From Rhizobium sp. 18065 (GTDB lineage Bacteria > Pseudomonadota > Alphaproteobacteria > Rhizobiales > Rhizobiaceae): DNA of 40,758 bases. A program made the translations under genes and the position numbers. The notes beneath the pieces were generated by a model. That model was given only the letters and a program-made list of their open reading frames with translations. It was not told the origin of the DNA and did not search any database. The stretch is taken from contig NZ_CACSJP010000018.1 in NCBI RefSeq assembly GCF_902706095.1, forward strand, positions 1 to 40,758, written 5' to 3'. Shown piece after piece: positions 14,720 through 24,464 of this stretch (position 1 is the stretch's first letter; every line of letters starts with the position of its first letter).

Positions 14720-16161
14720 TTAAACAGCGTCTTTGCCGCCGCTTCGGCGGCCGTGCCGAGCGGACCACCGAAGACGACGTAACCGACAACAAACAGACCT
14801 GAGAGGCCGAAGACCAGCCGCAGTTCGCCAGCCGTGCGGGCAAACTCGCCCTTGGCTTCATCGAACCACATAACCTTGACGATGCGCAGATAGTAGAAGG
14901 CGCCGATGACCGATGCCAGAACACCAATGATCGCCAGAGCATAAAGCTTGGCTTCGATGGCCGCGACAAAGACGAAGTACTTGGCGAAGAAGCCTGCCAG
15001 CGGCGGAATGCCGGCCAGCGAGAACATCAGCGCGGTCAGGACGAATGCCATGAACGGACGCGTGGTCGAAAGGCCGGCGAGATCGTCGATGTTTTCGACA
15101 TTGCCGCCTTCCTTCTGGCGCATCGCCATGATGCAGGCGAAGGTGCCAAGCGTCATGACGAGGTAGATCGCCATATAGAGCAAGACGCCGGACACGCCGC
15201 CTGCTGTACCGGCAGCCAGACCAACCAGCGCATAACCCATGTGGCCGATCGACGAATAGGCCATCAGGCGCTTGATATTGCGCTGGCCGATGGCCGCCAC
15301 CGAACCTAGAACCATCGACGCGATCGAAATGAACACGACGATCTGCTGCCACTCGGCGAAGATCGGCAGGAATGCGTCGATGACGATACGCACGAAGATC
15401 GCCATGGCACCGATTTTCGGTGCGGCTGCCAGAAAGGCAGTGACCGGGGTCGGCGCGCCTTCGTAGACGTCCGGCGTCCACATATGGAAGGGAACGGCGG
15501 AGATCTTGAACGCCAGGCCGGCCATAATGAAGACCAGACCGAAAATCAGACCGAGCTGCGGCTCACCTGCCGACAGGACGGCCGCAATTTCGTCGAAGCC
15601 GGTATTGCCGGTGAAGCCGTAGACCAGCGACATGCCGTAGAGCAGCATGCCCGACGACAGTGCGCCGAGAACGAAATACTTGAGGCCAGCTTCGGTAGAG
15701 CGCAGGCTGTCGCGATTGATTGCAGCAACGACGTAGAGCGCCAACGACTGAAGCTCAAGCGCCAGGTAGACCGAGATCAGGTCGTTGGCGGAGATCATCA
15801 GCATGATGCCGAGCGTCGCCAGAACCAGCAGGACCGGGAATTCGAACTTGTCGAGGTGGTCGTTCTTGGCATGGCCGACAGCCATGATCATGGCGGTGAT
15901 CGAGCCGATCAGAGCCAGGATCTTCATGAAGCGCGCAAAGCCATCGGCGATATAGGCGCCGTTGAAGGCTTCGCCCTCGCCCGAGAACCAGATGACGCAG
16001 ACGCCGGCTGCCAGCAACAGCGCGACGGCGAGGCCCGTGACGGTACCGGTCGCCCGATCGCCCGAAAACACGCCAATCATGAGCAACGCAAGCGCGCCGA
16101 CGGCGAGGATCAGTTCCGGCGTGACCAGATGCAGGCTTGCGATGAGAGTTTCAACGGTCAT
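14716..16161 (-). CDS. nuoN: NADH-quinone oxidoreductase subunit N
   Basis: Antiporter-like membrane subunit of complex I, 481 residues, about 14 transmembrane helices, one of three proton-pumping modules. The conserved helix-5 glutamate is in YLALELQSLALYVV. The family block KISAVPFHMWTPDVYEGAP and the discontinuous-helix region (RNIKRLMAYSSIGHMGYAL) are clear. Start: ATG 16161 is preferred over the TTG two codons upstream, with AGGATCC a little far upstream. It lies 18 bases after nuoM and its stop overlaps the birA start. Confidence 0.96.
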   Translation of the reverse strand: MTVETLIASLHLVTPELILAVGALALLMIGVFSGDRATGTVTGLAVALLLAAGVCVIWFSGEGEAFNGAYIADGFARFMKILALIGSITAMIMAVGHAKNDHLDKFEFPVLLVLATLGIMLMISANDLISVYLALELQSLALYVVAAINRDSLRSTEAGLKYFVLGALSSGMLLYGMSLVYGFTGNTGFDEIAAVLSAGEPQLGLIFGLVFIMAGLAFKISAVPFHMWTPDVYEGAPTPVTAFLAAAPKIGAMAIFVRIVIDAFLPIFAEWQQIVVFISIASMVLGSVAAIGQRNIKRLMAYSSIGHMGYALVGLAAGTAGGVSGVLLYMAIYLVMTLGTFACIMAMRQKEGGNVENIDDLAGLSTTRPFMAFVLTALMFSLAGIPPLAGFFAKYFVFVAAIEAKLYALAIIGVLASVIGAFYYLRIVKVMWFDEAKGEFARTAGELRLVFGLSGLFVVGYVVFGGPLGTAAEAAAKTLFN

Positions 16162-16179
16162 ATCCAAAGGATCCTGTCG

Positions 16180-17691
16180 TCAGTTCGCAGTCAGCGCCAG
16201 GGACTGGGCTGCTTGCAAGGCTGCGGAATAGTTGTTCACCAGATGGTCAACGGAGGCGGCGGTCACATCCATGATCGGGGCCGGATAGACGCCGAAGAAG
16301 ATGGTCAGCGCGATCAGCGGGTAGAGAATGAGCTTCTCACGGCCAGACAGATCGAGCATCGCCTTGACGCTTTCCTTCTCCAGCGCACCGAAAACGACGC
16401 GGCGATAGAGCCAGAGCGAATAGCCAGCCGAGAGAATGACGCCGGTGGCGGCAAACAGCGCGACCCAGGTATTGGCGCGGAAGACGCCGATCAGGGTGAG
16501 GAATTCGCCGACGAAGCCAGACGTGCCCGGAAGGCCGACATTGGCCATGGTAAAGACCATGAAGGCAACGGCATATTTCGGCATGTTGGTGGCGAGGCCG
16601 CCATAGGCGGTGATCTCGCGTGTGTGCAGGCGGTCATAGATGACGCCAACGCAGAAGAAGAGTGCGGCGGAGACGAAGCCGTGGCTGATCATCTGGAAGA
16701 TCGCACCCTGGATGCCCTGCGCGTTGGCGGCAAAGGTGCCCATGGTAACGTAACCCATATGGGCGACGGACGAATAGGCGATGACCTTCTTCATGTCATC
16801 CTGCATCATCGCCACCAGCGAGGTATAGATGATCGCGATGACCGACAGCGTGAAGACCAGCGGGGCGAAATAGTCGGAGGCCAGCGGGAACATCGGCACC
16901 GAGAAGCGCAGCAGGCCGTAGCCGCCGAGCTTCAGCAGGATACCGGCCAGGATCATCGAACCGGCGGTCGGCGCCTGGACGTGGGCATCGGGAAGCCAGG
17001 TATGAACCGGCCACATCGGCATCTTCACCGCGAACGAGGCGAAGAAGGCCAGCCATAGCCACGTCTGCATCTGCGGCGGGAAGTCATGGGCAAGCAACTG
17101 CGAAATGTCGGTCGTGCCGGCATCCCAATACATCGCCATGATCGCGAGCAGCATCAGCACCGAGCCGAGCAGCGTATAGAGGAAGAACTTGTAGGACGCG
17201 TAGACGCGGTCCTTGCCGCCCCAGACGCCGATGATGATGAACATCGGGATCAGGCCTGCTTCGAAGAAGACATAAAAGAGTACAATGTCGAGCGACACGA
17301 AGACGCCGATCATCAGCGTTTCGAGCAGCAGGAAGGCAATCATGTATTCCTTGAGGCGCTTCTGGACCGAATTCCAGCTCGCCAGGATGCAGAACGGCAT
17401 CAAGAGCGTCGTCAGGACGACGAAGAGCATCGAGATGCCGTCGACGCCGACATGATAGGAGATACCGGTGCCAAGCCAGTCGTGCTTCTCGACCATCTGG
17501 AAGCCGGTATTGGCATTGTCGAAGCCGATCCAGATGAACAGCGAAACGACAAAGGTGAAGACCGTCGTCAGCAGCGAGACATTGAGAATGTTGCGACGAC
17601 CGAGGGAAGTGTCACCGCGGGTGAGCAGCAGCAATGCCACGCCAACCAGCGGCAGAAAGGTGACCGTCGAGAGAATTGGCCAGTCGGTCAT
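16180..17691 (-). CDS. nuoM: NADH-quinone oxidoreductase subunit M
   Basis: Antiporter-like membrane subunit of complex I, 503 residues with about 14 helices. The essential glutamate of helix 5 is in FLLLETLMIGVF. The pumping-channel region contains FAVKMPMWPVHTWLPDAH and the discontinuous-helix block MKKVIAYSSVAHMGYV. Its ATG overlaps the nuoL stop codon by one base (TGATG), so translation is coupled to nuoL. Next comes nuoN. Confidence 0.97.
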   Translation of the reverse strand: MTDWPILSTVTFLPLVGVALLLLTRGDTSLGRRNILNVSLLTTVFTFVVSLFIWIGFDNANTGFQMVEKHDWLGTGISYHVGVDGISMLFVVLTTLLMPFCILASWNSVQKRLKEYMIAFLLLETLMIGVFVSLDIVLFYVFFEAGLIPMFIIIGVWGGKDRVYASYKFFLYTLLGSVLMLLAIMAMYWDAGTTDISQLLAHDFPPQMQTWLWLAFFASFAVKMPMWPVHTWLPDAHVQAPTAGSMILAGILLKLGGYGLLRFSVPMFPLASDYFAPLVFTLSVIAIIYTSLVAMMQDDMKKVIAYSSVAHMGYVTMGTFAANAQGIQGAIFQMISHGFVSAALFFCVGVIYDRLHTREITAYGGLATNMPKYAVAFMVFTMANVGLPGTSGFVGEFLTLIGVFRANTWVALFAATGVILSAGYSLWLYRRVVFGALEKESVKAMLDLSGREKLILYPLIALTIFFGVYPAPIMDVTAASVDHLVNNYSAALQAAQSLALTAN

Positions 17692-19688
17692 CAGAAGGAA
17701 CTCCCGAGCATCATCCAGGTAATAAGGGCCGCGACACCGATCAGCATCGCGAAGGCATAATGATAGAGGTAGCCAGACTGCAGACGGACGACCTTCTGGG
17801 TCAGGCCGGCAACCGAGGCGGCAACGCCGTTCGGGCCGTAAGCGTCGATGGTGGCAACGTCACCCTTCTTCCACAGGAAGCGGCCGAGCGCCTTGGACGA
17901 GCGGACGAACAGGAAGTCATAGAGTTCGTCGAAGTACCACTTGTTGAGCAGGAACTGGTAGAGCATCCACTGCTGCTCGGCGAGCTTCTTCGGTGCCGAC
18001 GGGTTCTTGATATACATGTACCAGGCCGTGACGAAGCCGAGGAGCATCGCAACAAACGGGCTGAGGGCAACCCATGCCGGGACGTGATGGAACTCATCCA
18101 CCAGTTCGTTTTCCGGCAGCGTGAACAGCGCGCCCTTCCAGAAGTCGGCATAGTGATGACCGAAGAAATAGCCTTCGAACACGACACCGGCGAAGATCGC
18201 ACCAATGGCGAGCAGGACCAGCGGCAGAAGCATCACAGTCGGCGATTCATGCACGTGATGCATGACGTCAGCCGATGCACGCGGCTTGCCGAAGAAGGTC
18301 ATGAACATCAGGCGCCACGAGTAGAAGCTGGTGAACAGAGCGGCGATCACCAGCATGGCGAATGCGAAGCCCGCGATCGGCGAATGCGATGCATAGGTCG
18401 CTTCGATGATGACGTCCTTGGAGAAGAAGCCGGCAAAACCGATCGGCGTGAAGGGAATGCCGACGCCGGTAATGGCGAGTGTGCCCAACAGCATCATGGC
18501 AAAGGTGACTTTGATATGTGGACGCAGGCCACCCATGTAGCGCATGTCCTGTTCGCCATCGACGGCATGGATGACCGAGCCGGCGCATAGGAACAACAGC
18601 GCCTTGAAGAAGGCGTGGGTGAACAGGTGGAAAACGGCAGCGCCATAGGCACCGACGCCGAGGGCCACGAACATGTAGCCGAGCTGCGAGCAGGTCGAAT
18701 AGGCGATAACGCGCTTGATGTCGTTCTGCACCAGACCGACGGTCGCTGCAAAGAATGCGGTGATCGCACCGACCAGCGTGACAACGGTCAGCGCATCCGG
18801 AGACAGTTCGAACAACGGCGACATGCGGGCGACGAGGAAGACGCCGGCGGTGACCATGGTCGCGGCATGGATCAGCGCCGAAACCGGGGTCGGGCCTTCC
18901 ATGGCGTCCGGCAGCCAAGTGTGGAGCAGGAACTGCGCCGACTTGCCCATCGCACCCATGAACAGCAGCAGGCAGGCACCCGTCAGGGCGTGGCTGCGGT
19001 CCAGTTGCATGCCGAAGAGGTTCATCACCACTTCCGGAGAACCAGCGCCTTCGGTCGGCAGATAGGTCTGGGCTGCGGCAAAGATCGTTTCGAAATTGAT
19101 CGAGCCGAACATGACGAAGACACAGCCGATGCCAAGGATGAAGCCGAAGTCGCCGACGCGGTTGACGATGAAGGCCTTCATGGCGGCAGCCGAAGCGGAC
19201 GGCTTCTTGAACCAGAAGCCGATCAACAGATAGGACGCCAGGCCCACGCCTTCCCAGCCGAAGAACATCTGCAGCAGGTTGTCGGAGGTGACCAGCATCA
19301 ACATCGCGAAGGTGAACAGCGACAGATAGGCGAAGAAACGCGGACGATGCGGATCGTGATGCATGTAGCCGATCGAATAGACATGAACCAGGGTCGAAAC
19401 CGAGTTCACGACGATCAGCATCACGGCCGTCAGCGTGTCGACGCGCAGCGCCCATTCGACATCGATGCCGCCGGACTGGATCCAGCGCAGGACCGGAACC
19501 TTGATGACTTCGTGGGCTTCGTGGCTCATCGCCACGTTGAAGAAGACGATCCAGGACAGGATCGCGACAATGATCATCAATCCTGTGGTGACATATTCCG
19601 ATGCCTTGGCGCCAATCTGGCGACCGAACAGGCCGGCAATCAGCGCACCGATCAATGGAAGAAAGACGATAGCCTTGTAGATGAGCAT
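17691..19688 (-). CDS. nuoL: NADH-quinone oxidoreductase subunit L
   Basis: The most distal antiporter-like subunit of complex I, 665 residues. About 14 core helices are followed by the long C-terminal lateral helix (from about 510) and a terminal span. GWEGVGLASYLLIGFW carries the key helix-5 glutamate. SAQFLLHTWLPDAMEGPTPV and IKRVIAYSTCSQLGYMF are the channel motifs. The ATG lies seven bases after the nuoK stop codon with only a weak ribosome binding site, suggesting coupling. It overlaps nuoM by one base. Confidence 0.97.
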   Translation of the reverse strand: MLIYKAIVFLPLIGALIAGLFGRQIGAKASEYVTTGLMIIVAILSWIVFFNVAMSHEAHEVIKVPVLRWIQSGGIDVEWALRVDTLTAVMLIVVNSVSTLVHVYSIGYMHHDPHRPRFFAYLSLFTFAMLMLVTSDNLLQMFFGWEGVGLASYLLIGFWFKKPSASAAAMKAFIVNRVGDFGFILGIGCVFVMFGSINFETIFAAAQTYLPTEGAGSPEVVMNLFGMQLDRSHALTGACLLLFMGAMGKSAQFLLHTWLPDAMEGPTPVSALIHAATMVTAGVFLVARMSPLFELSPDALTVVTLVGAITAFFAATVGLVQNDIKRVIAYSTCSQLGYMFVALGVGAYGAAVFHLFTHAFFKALLFLCAGSVIHAVDGEQDMRYMGGLRPHIKVTFAMMLLGTLAITGVGIPFTPIGFAGFFSKDVIIEATYASHSPIAGFAFAMLVIAALFTSFYSWRLMFMTFFGKPRASADVMHHVHESPTVMLLPLVLLAIGAIFAGVVFEGYFFGHHYADFWKGALFTLPENELVDEFHHVPAWVALSPFVAMLLGFVTAWYMYIKNPSAPKKLAEQQWMLYQFLLNKWYFDELYDFLFVRSSKALGRFLWKKGDVATIDAYGPNGVAASVAGLTQKVVRLQSGYLYHYAFAMLIGVAALITWMMLGSSF

Positions 19689-19695
19689 AGCCGTA

Positions 19696-20004
19696 TCAGC
19701 CCTTCATCACGTTGACGTCTTCGACGGCGATCGAGCCGCGATTACGATAGAAGACCACGAGGATCGCGAGGCCGATCGCGGCTTCAGCCGCTGCCACCGT
19801 CAGGATGAACAGCGCGAAGACCTGGCCGACGATGTCGCCGAGGAAGGCAGAGAAGGCCACCATGTTGAGGTTGACGGCCAGAAGGATGAGTTCGACCGAC
19901 ATCAGAATAATGATGACGTTCTTGCGGTTCAGGAAGATGCCGAAGACCCCGAGGGTAAAGAGAATGGCACTGACCGTCAGGTAGTGGGAAAGACCGATTT
20001 CCAT
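19696..20004 (-). CDS. nuoK: NADH-quinone oxidoreductase subunit K
   Basis: Small membrane subunit (MrpC/ND4L type), 102 residues with three helices (about 5-24, 29-52 and 60-86). The two conserved intramembrane glutamates of the proton path are in MSVELILLAVN (about residue 38) and AAAEAAIGL (about residue 74). AAGGAACGTAAATC precedes the ATG. It lies 29 bases after nuoJ. Confidence 0.96.
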   Translation of the reverse strand: MEIGLSHYLTVSAILFTLGVFGIFLNRKNVIIILMSVELILLAVNLNMVAFSAFLGDIVGQVFALFILTVAAAEAAIGLAILVVFYRNRGSIAVEDVNVMKG

Positions 20005-20033
20005 GATTTACGTTCCTTGACCTCGTGCTCGGC

Positions 20034-20648
20034 TCAGACGCCCTGGCCCGGCTTGACCTTGACCACCTTGACGGCGGTCTCGGGCGAGCGGGCAACCTGG
20101 CGGGAAATATCCTGCCGCTTGATGTTTTCGCGGTGACGCAGGGTCAGGACGATTGCCCCGATCATCGCCACCAGCAGCACCAGGCCGGCGATCTGGAAAT
20201 AGAAGATGTAATTTGTGTAGAGCACGTCGCCGAGCGCCTGGGTGTTCTGACGTTCCGACAGAGCCGGGATCGGCAGCGCGATTGCACTCTTGGCCGCCGG
20301 GCTGATGACGCTGCCGCCGATCACGAAGACCAGCTGGGCTGCGACGATCAGACCGATCAGCGACGCCATCGGCGCATATTTCGCAGCACCCGCACGCAGC
20401 TCGGTGAAATCGATGTCGAGCATCATGACGACAAACAGGAAGAGAACCGCCACGGCGCCGACATAAACGACGAGGAGGATCATCGCCAGGAATTCAGCGC
20501 CCGTCAGCAGGAACAGACCCGCAGCATTGACGAAGGTGAGAATGAGGAACAGGACCGAATGGACCGGATTCCGAGCCGATATCACCATGAAGGCCGAAGC
20601 CACGGCGACAATGGCGAAGAGATAGAAAAAGAGAGCCTGAAGACCCAT
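20034..20648 (-). CDS. nuoJ: NADH-quinone oxidoreductase subunit J
   Basis: Membrane subunit (ND6 type), 204 residues with five helices. The conserved third-helix segment with its pi-bulge is LLVVYVGAVAVLFLFVVMML at about 55-75. The C-terminus (about 165-204) is hydrophilic. The ATG is preceded by AAAAGGCACCAAC. It is separated from nuoI by 147 bases, the largest gap inside the core nuo genes, which contains hairpins (see the separate entry). Confidence 0.95.
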   Translation of the reverse strand: MGLQALFFYLFAIVAVASAFMVISARNPVHSVLFLILTFVNAAGLFLLTGAEFLAMILLVVYVGAVAVLFLFVVMMLDIDFTELRAGAAKYAPMASLIGLIVAAQLVFVIGGSVISPAAKSAIALPIPALSERQNTQALGDVLYTNYIFYFQIAGLVLLVAMIGAIVLTLRHRENIKRQDISRQVARSPETAVKVVKVKPGQGV

Positions 20649-20798
20649 GTTGGTGCCTTTTCATCTTCCCCCGGACGAGGGCCCTGCCCCGCCGCCCGAT
20701 AAGACATGACCGATATCCCCACCGGCATGCCCGTTACAAACATAAATGCTCTGGCGGGGCCTTAAACCTCGCCCGAGCGACTTGATCCCTTAGGATCA
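20649..20798 (-). other. Hairpin-rich gap between nuoI and nuoJ
   Basis: Read on the - strand, TGATCC, TAAG, GGATCA (20798-20783) forms a perfect six-base-pair hairpin that includes the nuoI stop codon. A second imperfect GC-rich hairpin lies at 20773-20753 (GGCGaGG pairing with CCcCGCC). No T run follows either, and no credible small gene is seen. Plausible roles are mRNA processing or tuning of expression between nuoA-I and nuoJ-N. Confidence 0.5.
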
Positions 20799-21287
20799 GC
20801 GATACGGCGCGTCGAGCGCCAGGTTGCGCGCGATTTCGCGTTCCCAGCGGTCGCCGTTGTCCAGAAGCCGCGCCTTGTCGAAATAGAGTTCCTCGCGGGT
20901 CTCGGTGGCGAACTCGAAGTTCGGACCTTCGACAATCGCGTCGACCGGGCAGGCTTCCTGGCAGAAACCACAATAGATGCACTTCACCATGTCGATGTCA
21001 TAACGCACCGTGCGGCGGGTGCCGTCGTTGCGGCGCGGACCGGCCTCGATGGTGATGGCCTGGGCAGGACAGATCGCCTCGCACAGCTTGCAGGCGATGC
21101 AGCGTTCTTCACCGTTGGGATAACGGCGCAACGCATGCTCGCCGCGGAAGCGCGGAGAGATCGGCCCCTTTTCGAAGGGGTAATTGATCGTCGCCTTCTG
21201 CCGGAAGAAGTAACGCATCGAGAGGAAAAACGCCCCGACGAATTCCTTCAGGAAAAGTGCGTTGATAGCCTGTGAAAGAGCAGCCAT
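20796..21287 (-). CDS. nuoI: NADH-quinone oxidoreductase subunit I
   Basis: Hydrophilic 2x[4Fe-4S] ferredoxin-like subunit of the quinone module, 163 residues. Cluster N6a ligands are C63, C66, C69 and C113; N6b ligands are C73, C103, C106 and C109. They lie in CIACKLCEAICP and CIYCGFCQEACP. An N-terminal amphipathic region (about 1-35) contacts the membrane. The ATG follows AGGAGATTAGG. It lies 39 bases after nuoH. Confidence 0.97.
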   Translation of the reverse strand: MAALSQAINALFLKEFVGAFFLSMRYFFRQKATINYPFEKGPISPRFRGEHALRRYPNGEERCIACKLCEAICPAQAITIEAGPRRNDGTRRTVRYDIDMVKCIYCGFCQEACPVDAIVEGPNFEFATETREELYFDKARLLDNGDRWEREIARNLALDAPYR

Positions 21288-21326
21288 CCTAATCTCCTAA
21301 TCAGCCGAGTTTCCGGGTGGACATGA

Positions 21327-22370
21327 TCATGCCCAACCCATCAGCTTCAGCACGAATGCAACGATGACGACCATGGCGAGCGAGAGCGGCAGGAAAACCT
21401 TCCAGCCCAGGCGCATCAACTGGTCGTAGCGGTAACGCGGAACGAAGGCTTTCACCATGGCGAACATGAAGAAGACCATGGATGCCTTGAGCACGAACCA
21501 GATGATACCGGGAACCCAATTCAGGAACCAGACGTCGACCGGCGGCAACCAGCCCCCAAGGAAGAGGATCGTGGTCAGCGAGCACATCAGCACGATGGCT
21601 GCGTATTCGCCGAGCATGAACATCATGTAGGGGGTCGAGCCGTATTCGACCATGAAGCCGGCGACGAGTTCGGATTCGGCTTCGGGAAGGTCGAAAGGCG
21701 GACGGTTGGTTTCAGCCAGCGCCGAGATGAAGAAGATCACGAACATCGGAAACAGCGACAGCCAATGCCAGTCGAGGAAGGATGCCGGCAGTCCCATCAT
21801 CGTACCGAGGCCATCATGCTGCGCCATGACGATATCGGTGAGGTTCAGCGAACCGACGCAGAGCAGAACGGTGACGATGACAAAGCCGATCGACACTTCG
21901 TAGGAGACCATCTGGGCCGCAGAACGCAGCGCACCGAGGAACGGGTATTTCGAGTTCGAGGCCCAGCCACCCATGATGATGCCGTAGACTTCGAGCGACG
22001 AGATGGCGAAGACGTAGAGAATGCCGACATTGATGTTGGCGATTACCCAGCCATCGGCAACCGGCACGACCGCCCAGGTGGCGAGCGCCAGTGTCACCGC
22101 AACGAGGGGCGCCAGAAGGAAGACGCCCTTGTTGGCGCCGGCCGGAATGACCGGTTCCTTGAAAACGAACTTCAGAAGGTCGGCGAAGGACTGGAAGAGA
22201 CCCCAGGGGCCGACGACGTTCGGGCCGCGACGCAGCTGAACGGCCGCCCAGATCTTGCGGTCTGCGAGAAGGATATAGGCGATGAAAACGAGCAGGCAGA
22301 CCAGAAGCAGAAGCGACTGACCGATCATGATGGCCGCCGGCCACACATATGTGGAAACGAAATTATCCAT
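21327..22370 (-). CDS. nuoH: NADH-quinone oxidoreductase subunit H
   Basis: Membrane subunit (ND1 type) that forms the quinone cavity with NuoB and NuoD, 347 residues, eight helices. The conserved ADRKIWAAVQLRRGPNVVGP near residues 36-55 and the acidic loop ALAETNRPPFDLPEAESELV near 220 are characteristic of the quinone-binding and E-channel region. AGGGGACC precedes the ATG. It lies 12 bases after nuoG. Confidence 0.97.
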   Translation of the reverse strand: MDNFVSTYVWPAAIMIGQSLLLLVCLLVFIAYILLADRKIWAAVQLRRGPNVVGPWGLFQSFADLLKFVFKEPVIPAGANKGVFLLAPLVAVTLALATWAVVPVADGWVIANINVGILYVFAISSLEVYGIIMGGWASNSKYPFLGALRSAAQMVSYEVSIGFVIVTVLLCVGSLNLTDIVMAQHDGLGTMMGLPASFLDWHWLSLFPMFVIFFISALAETNRPPFDLPEAESELVAGFMVEYGSTPYMMFMLGEYAAIVLMCSLTTILFLGGWLPPVDVWFLNWVPGIIWFVLKASMVFFMFAMVKAFVPRYRYDQLMRLGWKVFLPLSLAMVVIVAFVLKLMGWA

Positions 22371-22382
22371 GGTCCCCTGCCC

Positions 22383-24464
22383 TTACTCTGCCGCAGCCTT
22401 GAAATTGTTGCGGGCCAATGCCGAGCACTCGGCCATGACGGCCGAAGCGCGCGCGATCGGGTTCGTCAAATAGAAGTCTTTGATCGGCGACGCAAACACA
22501 GACTTGCCCATCTTCCCGGCTTTTTTCGCCAGTGCAGCAATATCGGCCGAAGAGCTCGGCGCGACTTCGTCGATCGCAGCGAAATGCGGGTAGGCTTCAT
22601 AGAGCTTCACGCGCAGTTGCGACAGCGAATCGAATGGCAGCTTCTTGCCGAGAACGTCGGAAAGCGCCCGCAGGACGGCCCAGTCTTCGCGTGCCTCGCC
22701 CGGTGCGAAGCCTGCGCGGTTGCCAATCTGGACGCGGCCTTCGGTATTGACCCAGGTGCCGGACTTTTCGGTGTAGGTCGCGCCCGGCAGGATGATATCT
22801 GCATGGTGCGCACCGTTGTCGCCGTGGCTGCCGATATAGACGACGCATTTCGCGGTCTTGGTCGAGAAGTCGAGTTCGTCGGCGCCGAGCAGGAAGACGA
22901 CATCGAGCGAAGACAGCATGTTGCCGGCGGCAACAGCGCCCTCACCCGGCACGAAGCCGAGGTCGAGGCCACCGACGCGGGCCGCTGCCGTGTGCAGAAC
23001 GGAGAAACCATTCCACTCGTCGGTCAGCGCGCCAACGACATTGGCAAGCTTGGCTGCATTGGCGAGAACGGCAGCCCCTTCGGCACCGACCAATGCGCCC
23101 TGGCCGATGATGATCAGCGGGTTCTTCGCAGCGGTGAGCTTTTCGACAAAGCTGTTCTTGCCGGAGACAAGTTCGGCCAGCGTCTCGGTGCCTGCACCGA
23201 GATATTCGTACGGATAGCGCAGATCACCGGCTTCACCGATCACAGCGATCGGCAGGCCGCCGCGGCGCCAGCGCTTGCGGATACGGGCGTTGAGCACGGA
23301 GGCTTCATAGCGCGGATTGGCACCGATGATCAGAATGGCATCGGCGGCTTCGATGCCTTCGATGCTGGAATTGAAGATGTAGCTGGAACGGCCGCGCGAC
23401 GGATCGAGTGCCGTCCCATCCTGGCGACAGTCGGTATTGGCCGATCCGAGCGAGGCAAGCAGCGACTTCAGCGCAAACATTTCTTCAACGGAAGCTAGGT
23501 CGCCGGCGACAGCGCCGATCTTGTCGGCAGTCGTGGCAGCTACAGCCGACTTGACCGCAGCAAAGGCTTCCGCCCAGCTTGCCGGCTGCAGACGACCATC
23601 CTTCTTCACGTAAGGACGGTCGAGACGCTGGGTCTTCAGGCCATCCCAGATGAAGCGGCTCTTATCGGAGATCCACTCTTCGTTGACCTGCTCGTTGATG
23701 CGCGGCATGACACGCATGACTTCACGGCCACGGGTATCGACGCGGATGGCCGAACCGAGCGCGTCCATCACGTCGATCGACTCGGTCTTGCCGAGTTCCC
23801 ACGGACGGGCGGTGAAGGCGAAGGGCTTGGAGGTCAGCGCGCCGACCGGGCACAGGTCAACGACATTGCCCTGCAGCTCAGACGTCATCGCCTGCTCGAG
23901 ATAAGTGGTAATTTCAGCGTCTTCGCCGCGACCGATCAGGCCGAGTTCGGCAATGCCGGCTACTTCTGTGGTGAAGCGGACGCAACGCGTGCAGTGAATG
24001 CAGCGGTTCATCACGGTCTTGACCAGCGGGCCGATATACTTGTCTTCGACGGCACGCTTGTTTTCGGTGTAGCGCGAACTATCGATACCAAATGCCATGG
24101 CCTGGTCCTGCAGGTCGCATTCGCCACCCTGGTCACAGATCGGGCAATCCAGCGGATGGTTGATCAGCAGGAATTCCATCACGCCTTCGCGGGCCTTCTT
24201 GACCATCGGCGTGTTGGTGAAGACTTCCGCCAGCTCGCCGTTCGGGCCACCCCGGATGTCGCGCACGCCCATGGCGCAGGAGGCTGCCGGCTTCGGCGGT
24301 CCACCCTTCACCTCGACAAGGCACATCCGGCAATTGCCGGCGACCGACAGCCGTTCATGGAAACAAAAGCGCGGGACTTCCGCGCCAGCTTCCTCACACG
24401 CCTGCAACAGCGTGAAATGATCCGGAACCTCGATCTCTTTGCCGTCGATCTTCAGCTTTGCCAT
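22383..24464 (-). CDS. nuoG: NADH-quinone oxidoreductase subunit G
   Basis: Largest peripheral-arm subunit, 693 residues, carrying three iron-sulfur clusters. N1b: C34, C45, C48, C63. N5: H103, C107, C110, C116. N4: C155, C158, C161, C205. A molybdopterin-oxidoreductase-like domain with no cofactor (about 215-690) follows, as in the mitochondrial 75-kDa subunit. The additional N7 cluster motif of some bacteria is not evident. AAGGCGAAT precedes the ATG. Upstream, 144 bases separate it from the 234-residue accessory gene. Confidence 0.97.
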   Translation of the reverse strand: MAKLKIDGKEIEVPDHFTLLQACEEAGAEVPRFCFHERLSVAGNCRMCLVEVKGGPPKPAASCAMGVRDIRGGPNGELAEVFTNTPMVKKAREGVMEFLLINHPLDCPICDQGGECDLQDQAMAFGIDSSRYTENKRAVEDKYIGPLVKTVMNRCIHCTRCVRFTTEVAGIAELGLIGRGEDAEITTYLEQAMTSELQGNVVDLCPVGALTSKPFAFTARPWELGKTESIDVMDALGSAIRVDTRGREVMRVMPRINEQVNEEWISDKSRFIWDGLKTQRLDRPYVKKDGRLQPASWAEAFAAVKSAVAATTADKIGAVAGDLASVEEMFALKSLLASLGSANTDCRQDGTALDPSRGRSSYIFNSSIEGIEAADAILIIGANPRYEASVLNARIRKRWRRGGLPIAVIGEAGDLRYPYEYLGAGTETLAELVSGKNSFVEKLTAAKNPLIIIGQGALVGAEGAAVLANAAKLANVVGALTDEWNGFSVLHTAAARVGGLDLGFVPGEGAVAAGNMLSSLDVVFLLGADELDFSTKTAKCVVYIGSHGDNGAHHADIILPGATYTEKSGTWVNTEGRVQIGNRAGFAPGEAREDWAVLRALSDVLGKKLPFDSLSQLRVKLYEAYPHFAAIDEVAPSSSADIAALAKKAGKMGKSVFASPIKDFYLTNPIARASAVMAECSALARNNFKAAAE

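Noticed and set aside
20649..20740. Short - strand frame starting near 20740 in the nuoI-nuoJ gap
   Set aside because: It runs out of frame into nuoJ, has no ribosome binding site and no recognisable protein character.
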